Shown: positions 55,196-64,000 of the stretch, piece after piece | Layout: every line of letters begins with the position of its first letter | Numbering within the stretch: the first letter of the stretch is position 1 | Assembly (NCBI GenBank): GCA_963573315.1 | Contig: OY752149.1 | Coordinates: 248,001-312,000 of the forward strand | Source: Entomortierella parvispora | Taxonomy: Eukaryota > Mortierellomycota > Mortierellomycetes > Mortierellales > Mortierellaceae | Reading direction: 5' to 3' | DNA: 64,000 bases | The notes under the pieces: model-generated | What the model was told of the DNA's origin: nothing | Databases searched by the model: none | The model's input: only the letters and a program-made list of their open reading frames with translations | Translations under genes and position numbers: made by a program

Positions 55196-57234
55196 CTATG
55201 AGAAGAGTCCGTCAATGTCTCCGTTGATCAGGTTCGTGTTTGTGTCCGTGAAGACTTTTTGGATTTGCTTCACATGAAGTTGCGGGACATTTCCTGTAAG
55301 GTTGCGGCTCAAGTTAAAAGGGTCCATGATGCAGATCGGTGCCTCCATCAGCGCTTTCCGGTCGAGGAGGGGTTTCACGTCCTGCATTCTTCTTGTTTTC
55401 CGGATGATGCCCAATCGCGGATTGATTTCGTACTTTCCAAAGTCGACCTGTGATCCGAAAAACCGACAAAATTCCTTCAGAAGCAGTGCACTTGTTGAAC
55501 CATTAGTTGACCCAAAGCTCGCGTACTTGCTCCAATTCTCGTCAAAGCTGTAGTCACTGTTTTCTATGACTGGGCCTTTTGTTAGGGTGCCTGTGTGCTG
55601 TAGTCGCGGTAGCACAGGTTTCCTTTGGACCTGAAGGAACGCAATCATCATCATGACCAAGGCGTACGAAGTGAGATAGCGCAACCTGCCAGAAAGAATA
55701 TTGTTTTTCCTGGCCAAATGTCGAATCGCAAACCAGAGAGGCATGAAACGATCATCAGTTCGGCGGTACGCATCTATCAACTTCGAGTTGTATACTCCAT
55801 GGCATTGGTTGAGGGAGATGTCGCATTGAATACTGCTCACAGGGTCTTCAAAAGTCACGATTGGAACTCGAGCATGTGGAATAGACGCCACATGAGTACA
55901 TCCGAGCTCCCTGAGTGCTTTTGCCAGTGCGGTGACCGACTTTATCTTTTGAGAACCATCGATCACTGAGAAATCGGCGTCGCTGCTTTGGTCACAGAGC
56001 CCCGTTGCAAAAGATCCATACAACAATACTTTGATGTCTTCCTGCTGGAAATGAGTGCGCAACCCTGATGCCAGTCTTTCCATTAGCTCTAGGACCTGCT
56101 GTTTCCGAGCATCGGTTGCCCTTGTAGTCGTTAATAGTTCCTGCATCCGGTCTTCAATCATTTCGTCACGCGTCCGTACTTTCAGTTGTTCCTCTGGGTC
56201 TTTTACCTCATTTTCTTTCTGGAAACGTTCAAGCTCTGCCGCCTTTGCACGCTCAAGCCTCTTCTCCTCTTCTTCTCCGACGCGGTCAAGTTTTTCTTGC
56301 TCCCTTCGGTCTCGATCGAGCTTCTGTTTTTCTTGTTGAGCGCGATCAAGTTCTTCTTGTTCCTTTCGGACACGATCGAGTTCCTGTTGTTCCTTTTGGA
56401 CACGATCGGGTTCCTCTTGTTCCTTTCGGACACGATCAAGCACGTCTAGTTCTTTTCGGACACGACCAAGCACCTCTTGTTCTTTCCGGACACGGTTGAC
56501 TTCTTTTTCCTCCTGGACGCGTTCCGCTTCTCGAAGTCTCTCTTGCTCCGTCTCAAGTCGACGTTGTTCCTGTTCCATGCTCTGTTTCTCTTGTGCCTCC
56601 TTTTTCTGCCGTTCCACTCTTTGATATCTCTCTTGCTCATGTTGGTCAAAGATGGCCCTTTTCACGGCATTCATGTCCGTGAACTTTATCAAGCCCTCGA
56701 GTCCGTCGCGAACCTTTGTCACCTCCCCCCTTGACCCTTGAATCTTCAAACAGCTCAACAGATTGTTGACAAAGATTGCCAGATCGTCCTTGTAATGATG
56801 AGGGACAACATTTGCATATTGGACAATGAATGTCCTCTCGTCGGCCGCGGTCCAGGATGGAAGGCAGACCCCGTTTCTGAGATTTTGTATCCACAACAAT
56901 CAGTCATGATATCGGTATCGCTGATGGCAATGGGGTTTTCAAGTGGAGCCGAAGAAAGCAGGCTCAACAAGGTGGGTTTGTGGGTTTGGAGGAATTTACT
57001 GACACCAAGACCGTCGTCGAGGCCATGGGCGCGGATCGCGCCCGCACAAGGATAGAGAAGATCAGGAAACTTTTCAGAGATATCGGCGGCAATGTTGAAT
57101 ATGTTTGCGATACGCTCAAAGGTGATATGGGCACCTTTGCCGTAGGTTGCCGTGAGCTCAAATATGACAAGCTCGTAATAAAACGCGGTGAATTGGGGGA
57201 TAGCTTGTTGTTGGGAGGGGTCAATGGTCATCAT
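55196..57234 (-). CDS. Isolated array relative: one module + Cid1/Trf4-like nucleotidyltransferase, intact triad, one-base frame break
   Basis: The start frame (57234, MMTIDPSQQQAIPQFTAFYY) encodes the first half of the module (YELVIFELTATYGKGAH, IRAHGLDDGLGVSKFL) up to CGYKISETG. At about 56867-56873, in ACGGGGTCTGCC, the frame must shift by one base to continue into VCLPSWTAADERTF and HHYKDDLAIFVNNL; one G appears missing. No intron with usable borders bridges this. Downstream lies a 10-residue repeat coiled coil, then LLYGSFATGLCDQSSDADFS with an intact D-x-D and IQCDISLNQ with the third Asp, ARVPIVTF, LTSYALVMMMIAFLQ and CIMDPFNLSRNLTGN. It is nearest to the long type. A sequencing error, a recent null allele or a real frameshift are all possible. 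No introns. Confidence 0.72.
56281..56495 (-). repeat. 30-bp coding minisatellite (10-residue coiled-coil repeat)
   Basis: About seven 30-bp units encode variants of RVRKEQEELD in the isolated nucleotidyltransferase-like gene. Units differ at several bases, so the array is not brand new. Confidence 0.85.
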
Positions 57235-57586
57235 GGTGAATGCTTTTGCAAAAAAGAAAGAAAGAGATTGATCCTCTGACACTGGAAAAACTGTGCGCCA
57301 AGGCAATGGCGAAGTAAAAAAAGGAGGGGGGAAGATCGAGCTGTGGTTTGTGTTTGGGCCCATCTGTGTTCGAATATTGATATCGGGGCACGTTCCCTTG
57401 TCATTCCGACCAAGACATATTTCAACAGCTGCCCTGGCCTCAAGAAACCATCTTCAGAATGCGCTGTGCAGCAGTCAACACCACTTCAATTGCTGGCAGA
57501 CACGTCTCTGCTCGTGTGAAAAACTGCAAGCGTCCTACATAAAGGTAATGAGAGTAGGGGAGAATAGTGACTTTTACTGCAGTTGA

Positions 57587-59590
57587 CTAAGCGTTGAAGT
57601 GCCGTGTAGGTGATGCATGATGTGAAGAGCAGCCTCCACGTTGAGGTTGGCTTGAATTTCTTCCTTGCCCTTGGCCCCCCTGTCTCTGATCGACGATCTT
57701 GTCCAATTGAGATTGCTCCCACAGAATCTTTTTCCTCTCCACTTCCAACTTCAACTTTTCCGTTTCCCGACTGTAACTTTCATTCTCAAGGTCAAGCTGG
57801 CGACGCGTGTCCTCGTCTGCCATTTCTCTTTTAAGCCTGACTATCTGCAAGCGTAAGAGTTCCCTCTGCATGCGTATAAACGCCTGTAGCTCGGCCTGGG
57901 TGGTCTCCTCTAGCTCCAATTTGCGGCGCTTAAGATTGCGCTCTTCCCGCAATTGCTCGCCGAGGTTCTCGGGCACGGTCGAACCATGGTCTGGTATCTC
58001 GAAGCGTCTCTTTTGATTTGTCGAAGCCGATGAGCTGGGCTGGTTTTCCTGAATAATAGGGTTGTCCTCCAGATCAGATGGGCCCCCACTCTGGATACGT
58101 TCATTCTTTGTTGACGAGCGATCGCCTGGTGATGCTTCCCGAATGTCGTCAGAGGCACTTCCAACTGCGACAGTGAGTTCGTTCAATGTAGACGAGCTAT
58201 TGCCTGCTGATGCTTCCTGTCTATCATCCGGACCAACTTCATCGCAGACGTCGGCATGTCCCTCTTCCTCTTCCACTTCTTCCTCCTCCTCCCTTCGTTG
58301 CTCCTCGTCCTTGTTCTCCTTCTCGCGTTCCTCCTCCTCCATTTGGTGTTCCTCCTCCTCCATTTGGTGTTCCTCTTCCTCGCTCTCTTTCCCGCGTTCT
58401 TCCTCCTCTTCCTTTCCTTCCTTCCGTTCTTGATCCTTCTCCTCCTCCTCCTCCATCCCTTTCTTCTCTTTCCCTTTGTCTTCTTTCGCATCCTCTTTTC
58501 CTACCCTCCTTCCTTGTGGGTCAAAACTTGCAACGGTTTCTCCGTCGACATAGTAGGTACTTGATCCGTCTGCTTCCATGATGACAACAGGTCTACCAGT
58601 CCATGGATTCCAGTGAGCCGACTTCCCTCCCTTCCTTTCTTCACCCTTCTCATCCTCCATCCGTTTCTTCTCTTTTCCTTTGCCTTCCTCTTCTTCCACC
58701 CTTTCTCCTGATGGGCCGAATCTCACAATGACCTCCCCGTTGATACTATATTTGCTTGATCCGTCTGCCCCCATGGTGAGAATAGGTGTACCAACCCGTG
58801 GGTTCTTTGGGGACGACCACAGATCGTTGACTATAAAGAAGAAATGACACGTAGCCATGACTTTTTGTTCCTTGCTTTGATTCAAGCCTAGCGACACGAG
58901 CCCCTTCTCAATCCCACGGAATAAATGAAGACCCCGTCTCCAACATGTCTCCATCGACCTGAGTTTGCTCTTGACCTGGCTTTCAGTGATCGAGACTGGT
59001 CTTCCCTCGGTCGAAAATCGGTCGTTGAACCGTTTGGCAATGCTCTTGAGGACGGCCGCCTTGCTGGCATAACAAAGGTTCCGGTCAACAGACCCGTTCA
59101 AGATTTCCCAGGCATTCGACTCTGAAAAGAGCTGGGCAAGATATCGTTCATGTTCCAGCTTGTAGCCAAAATGACTTCTTTTCCTCGGTTGCGGCTCGGA
59201 GAAAGACATCGGGGTTGCTCTCGGGTTGAAAAAGCTCGAGGGTCTGTTGTTGTTGTTGCTGTAGTGGTAGTACTGATGGTGACTCGAACCGGTTCCATCG
59301 GTGGATGAAGAAGAAAAACTGTTGGGTGTTGTTGCGAAGGGTCGAGTGTTCGAGTTGTGTGAGGTGGAGGCCTCGCTTTGGCTCGTGTCAGTTATGATGA
59401 TGGGTGTGGGTACATCGGGCTCTTCAGGCATTGGTCGACTTTGCGGTTGCTTCCTAGGCGCCGTCAATAGTTCATCGTCAGACTCAATCTCTGTTATTGT
59501 TGCTCCTTGATAGACGGGTTCGGGGGACGTTGGCTTAAAGTGCGTTCGTCGACGGTGCATTTCTCGGCGGTGCATTTCTCGGCGGGTCAT
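57587..59590 (-). CDS. SANT/Myb-like DNA-binding protein with duplicated internal module and coiled coil
   Basis: Intronless, 667 residues from the ATG at 59590 (MTRREMHRREMHRRRTHFKP); the frame is open further upstream but without support. Residues about 140-240 (HERYLAQLFSESNAWEIL, KSIAKRFNDRFSTEG, SQVKSKLRSMETCWRRGLHL) form a trihelical SANT/Myb-like domain of the sort found in lineage-specific fungal proteins and near Harbinger-type transposons. Then a 60-residue unit occurs twice (GADGSSKYSINGEVIVRFGP and EADGSSTYYVDGETVASFDP, each followed by a Glu/Lys-rich tail), an acidic Glu run with the HQMEEEE repeat, Ser-rich spacers, and a C-terminal leucine-rich coiled coil. Probably a nuclear DNA-binding protein; the target is unknown. 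A mobile-element origin is possible but no transposase is seen. Confidence 0.65.
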   Translation of the reverse strand: MTRREMHRREMHRRRTHFKPTSPEPVYQGATITEIESDDELLTAPRKQPQSRPMPEEPDVPTPIIITDTSQSEASTSHNSNTRPFATTPNSFSSSSTDGTGSSHHQYYHYSNNNNRPSSFFNPRATPMSFSEPQPRKRSHFGYKLEHERYLAQLFSESNAWEILNGSVDRNLCYASKAAVLKSIAKRFNDRFSTEGRPVSITESQVKSKLRSMETCWRRGLHLFRGIEKGLVSLGLNQSKEQKVMATCHFFFIVNDLWSSPKNPRVGTPILTMGADGSSKYSINGEVIVRFGPSGERVEEEEGKGKEKKRMEDEKGEERKGGKSAHWNPWTGRPVVIMEADGSSTYYVDGETVASFDPQGRRVGKEDAKEDKGKEKKGMEEEEEKDQERKEGKEEEEERGKESEEEEHQMEEEEHQMEEEEREKENKDEEQRREEEEEVEEEEGHADVCDEVGPDDRQEASAGNSSSTLNELTVAVGSASDDIREASPGDRSSTKNERIQSGGPSDLEDNPIIQENQPSSSASTNQKRRFEIPDHGSTVPENLGEQLREERNLKRRKLELEETTQAELQAFIRMQRELLRLQIVRLKREMADEDTRRQLDLENESYSRETEKLKLEVERKKILWEQSQLDKIVDQRQGGQGQGRNSSQPQRGGCSSHHASPTRHFNA

Positions 59591-60067
59591 TGTGTTTTGG
59601 CAGTGGTGCTGGGGTACTGGAGTTGATTGAAAAAGAAAAGGAAAGAGGGGCAATTTCTTTAGCAGCACCTCTCTCTCTCCATGGGTTGCACGGCTGCATG
59701 GTTGCACAAAGCACCATGTCACCCCTTTAAGTGAAAAGTCGTGAGAACGAATATGTTACGATACGCCATGTCATTAGCAGTAGATTAGCACTGAGCGGAC
59801 GATTCAATTGAGGCAGAGATCGAGACTGCTGTACGTACGGCCTGAGGGTCCACAGATACGGCCACCTCAGCACAGCTCACGCGCCTTTGTCTGCTCTGCA
59901 AGAGCTCCGTTCTGTTTCTTCAGAATCAAAGGTCCTTTGACTGAAATGAAAATTTACACTGTTTTTATTTGAGGTGTTTTGCCTGTCAACGAACAAGGCC
60001 TCCTTCCCATGCTTAACGAATCGCGTTTTCCCATACCTAACCAAAAGATAGTCTTCAAAATCCTCCT
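59591..60067. other. Intergenic region between SANT-like gene and CCT5 3' end
   Basis: No gene is seen in 477 bp. It should contain the promoter of the SANT-like gene and the CCT5 3' flank; on the minus strand AATAAAAACAG follows the CCT5 stop by roughly 100 bases. Confidence 0.4.
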
Positions 60068-62483
60068 TTACTCTGCGACAGAGGTAATGACATCGTCAAT
60101 CTTCAAGATGTGCTTGACCAACTGCGTCGCCAACAAGATCTGCTGTCTCTTGGAAATCAGGGGATCGTACACAAACTGCTCCTTCATGTCGTTCGTGCCC
60201 TTGTAAAGACAATCCACGCCCAATCGACTGTTGTTCTCTGTCACCTGACGAGCCTTGACCTCGGCCAAAGTCTCAATTGGGGGCAATCCAGAGTTCTCGG
60301 CCAAAGCCAAGGGGACGGCCTCCAAAGCCTCGGCGAAAGCGCGCATGGCGTATTGGTGAACACTGGCAACCTCATCTGCAGCCTTGGAAACGGCCAATGA
60401 GCAGGCAATCTCGGCTGCTCCACCTCCGTAAACGACACGGTTATCACGGACCAAGTTACGAACCACGCAAATAGCATCGTGCAACGAACGCTTGGCCTCG
60501 TCAATGATCATCTTGTTGCCTCCACGAACAAAGACAGTGACGGCACGGGTGTTGGCGCACTGCTCAATGACCAACATACGATCCTTGGTCGTTCCAAAGC
60601 TCAACTCGCGAACAATACCGGCCTGTCCAAGCTTGGCTTCCGACAAATCCTCGAAACGGGGAACGATACGTCCGTTGGTAGCAATGGCAATCAACTATAG
60701 CAGGACAGGGAAATATCGGAGGTTAGCAAAAAGACAATCAATACAAAGAGTAAAAAAAGAAAAAAAATGCAATCAAATTGTTGGCCTTTACCTCAATCTC
60801 AGGACCTCCAACCCAGCGCACAGATGGAAGCTGGTTCTGCATCAACAAATGGTTGGCCTCGTCATCGAATCCCCACTGGCAGATAACCAAGTTGGCGCCA
60901 GTGTCCTTGACCTGCTTGATCATCAACTCGAACTTCTCCTTCTCATACGTCTGCAACTTCTTGTACTCCTCCACGGATGTAATGTCCAACTTGTGCTTGG
61001 TCTTGGGCTTTGGGGGCTCAAACGCGCAAGTAAGAATGGCAATCTTGGCATCCTTGACCTCACGGGGCATCTGGGGGTGAGAAAAGTCCTTGTCGATAAC
61101 AACTCCCTTGACCAAAACAGTATCGGCCAAAGATCCTCCGACCTTTCCATCAACCTTGATCAACTCGAAGTCAACGTCCTTGCGCTCCAAATCAGCAACC
61201 TGGAGAACAGCATCCACAGCAATCTTGGCATATTGGTCGTGGCACTTGGACACACTGAAGAAATACAATGATGAATATTAGAAAAGAGGGTCAGAAATGC
61301 TTCGACGATTTTGAGCCATTTCCATTGTCTTTCCCATGCGCATTGGTCGCTGACGATATACATACATCTTGCTTCCCAAACTGGTCTTGGCAGTCTTGTA
61401 CAAGTTCTCGGTGTTATCGCGAGAGAACTCGACGACATCAGAGATGGTGTCAAGGTGAGCGACAGCAACCTTGCAAGCACGCTCGAAACCGTCAGCAATA
61501 CGGATAGGGTGAATTCCACGATCCAGCAAGTGCTCAGCCTGCTCCAAAAGGGAACCGGCCATGACTATGAAAACAAGGGAGAATGCAGGATGGGAGAGAG
61601 TTAGGAAAATGTCCTGCGTACGCCTCAGACTCGAACGAATAAGTGCCGGTCGAAAGGGACTAAAAGGTCGAATCCTGAAATGCTCTCCCAAGAAGAAGGG
61701 GGTAAAAAGACACGCAACAATAAACAGGACATACCAACGACACCGGTGGTACCGTCTCCGATCTCGTCATCCTGCGACTTTGACAACTGAACCAAGAGCT
61801 TGGCGATCTGGTGCTGAACATCCATCTGGTCAAGAATAGTGGCTCCATCGTTGGTGACAGTAATATCGCCGTCGGGGGAGATCAAGATCTTGTCGAGACC
61901 TATAACAAACAAGAGAAAATATCGAGCATCGGTTGCATAATTAGGACGCGATCTGCTTTGGTTCCATTACAACTCTGTATGGATCTACAGCCTGCCGTTG
62001 ACGCAGATCGGCGTGTCCTTTGGCTTACCGCGAGGTCCGAGAGAGGTCTTCAAGATGTTGGCAACAGTCTTGGCAGCAAGAATGTGGGCCTAGATACGCA
62101 GACCAGATCAAACGACACGAGAAAGTTAGTGTCGGTTATGGGTCCAAAAGTACGAGATTCGCCCCTGAGGTGTTGCGTCGCGCGCATCCAGATTGTGAAA
62201 AAACAGAGAGAAGGGACGCAGCCAAGAGTCTGAAATGGTGAATCTCGGGGTGGATTGCGATGACACGGCCTGCGTCAAAAGAAGGCATCCTGCAATGATG
62301 CATCAAAGGGGAAGATGCGCGGTTGTTTGTGTTGTGTTTTCTTTGGGCCACAGAGTCGAGGGTGGCGGGCAGTACCTTTTGCGCCTCAAGACCACTGAGT
62401 CTTGACTTCTTCTGCTGCTCTCTGAGGATGATGAAGGGTCGCCCATATTCGTCCTGGGCGTAGACTGCGTTCATGCCATCCAT
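60068..62483 (-). CDS. CCT5: T-complex protein 1 subunit epsilon (CCT5)
   Basis: Six exons (62483-62376, 62089-62029, 61899-61735, 61564-61366, 61254-60792, 60694-60068) give 540 residues, the usual length. Group II chaperonin motifs are visible: [20 protein letters not shown] and [12 protein letters not shown], the last holding the catalytic Asp for ATP hydrolysis; [16 protein letters not shown] and [10 protein letters not shown] are in the second equatorial half. The apical domain stretch [19 protein letters not shown] is characteristic of the epsilon subunit. It is one of eight subunits of the TRiC/CCT ring that folds actin, tubulin and WD40 proteins. It shares a promoter with RPS23. Confidence 0.97.
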
Positions 62484-62838
62484 GCTGAAAGGGAGATGTA
62501 CGGGGTGGAAGGGGGGAGAATGGAGTGATGAGAAGGGAGATGATGGCGCCGTGTGTCTTTTCCCCCTTTTCGCACTCTGGGTTCAATGACCGTTTGAATC
62601 TGTTCTTCGTTGTTCTTTCAGGAGGGGGCTTCTGTGCGGTGCAAGGTGCTGTTGCACAGCGTGGAAGCGTGGAGCTCGATTTCGATCACGTGAGACTTTG
62701 GTTGATGTCACAGAATCGCATTCAGATCGCACGTGCTATGCTCCCTTCCCTTGTTGCAAAGTCACATGACTATTTTCTTCGCGATATATGCGATCCGCCG
62801 CTCCCAGTGATTGAACCTCCTTTTCAAATTATTACAAC
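62484..62838. promoter_or_regulatory. Divergent promoter CCT5 / RPS23 with two CACGTG boxes
   Basis: 355 bp between the starts. GATCACGTGAGA (CACGTG at 62687-62692) and CGCACGTGCT (62730-62735) lie near the middle, followed by a related TCACATGAC at 62762-62770. Both genes are expected to be strongly expressed, so these are candidate activator sites. Confidence 0.6.

Positions 62839-64000
<1,162 letters not shown>

Noticed and set aside
56867-56873. Programmed -1 ribosomal frameshift site in the isolated nucleotidyltransferase gene
   Set aside because: No X-XXY-YYZ heptamer and no obvious downstream stem-loop; a missing base is simpler.

Overview
The window is nuclear DNA of a filamentous fungus, most likely a member of the Mortierellaceae (Mortierella, Linnemannia or Podila type). 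Evidence: spliceosomal introns, mostly 60-110 nt and almost all GT-AG; AATAAA signals shortly after stop codons; dense genes in both orientations; and a fatty-acid elongase at 16.8-18.0 kb that matches, as I remember it, the Mortierella alpina MALCE1-type elongase very closely. The genus is an inference from memory, not from a search.

Layout. Positions 1-23 kb hold conserved housekeeping genes: the tail of VPS4, a gamma-glutamylcyclotransferase-like gene, a GNAT acetyltransferase, DDB1 (11 exons), a UVR-motif coiled-coil gene divergent from DDB1, cytosolic methionyl-tRNA synthetase, proteasome subunit RPN10, an ELO elongase, inorganic pyrophosphatase, a TMEM33/Pom33-like membrane protein and an alpha/beta hydrolase. 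Positions 23.5-29 kb carry three members of a small unnamed protein family (one probably broken) around an ankyrin-repeat gene.

Positions 29.3-43.5 kb form the accessory heart of the window: six tandem, same-strand, intronless genes of one family. Five combine an unrecognised N-terminal module (one or two copies) with a Cid1/Trf4-like terminal nucleotidyltransferase core. The first copy has lost the catalytic core and carries a one-base frame break. Two of the others (34.2 and 41.9 kb) keep all three catalytic aspartates, and three have lost one or two, so active enzymes and likely pseudoenzymes are interleaved. The order long-single-short, then a minisatellite, then long-short suggests block duplication. 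A seventh member lies alone on the opposite strand at 55.2-57.2 kb, with an intact catalytic centre, a 30-bp coding minisatellite and its own one-base frame break.

Positions 43.8-55 kb return to conserved genes: GCP4 (gamma-tubulin complex) divergent from DPH7 (diphthamide synthesis), a small unknown protein behind a 42-copy CT microsatellite, prolidase, a disordered protein with a PP1-docking-like motif, and a TM2-domain protein. Positions 57.6-59.6 kb encode a SANT/Myb-like coiled-coil protein with a duplicated internal module, followed by CCT5 (minus strand) and the start of RPS23 (plus strand), which runs off the window. Several housekeeping promoters share a CACGTG element in a TCACGTGA-like context.

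Exon boundaries were worked out by hand from frame, splice signals and remembered family sequences. Those of DDB1, methionyl-tRNA synthetase, RPN10, CCT5, DPH7, GCP4, prolidase, pyrophosphatase, TMEM33 and the TM2 gene all close in frame.
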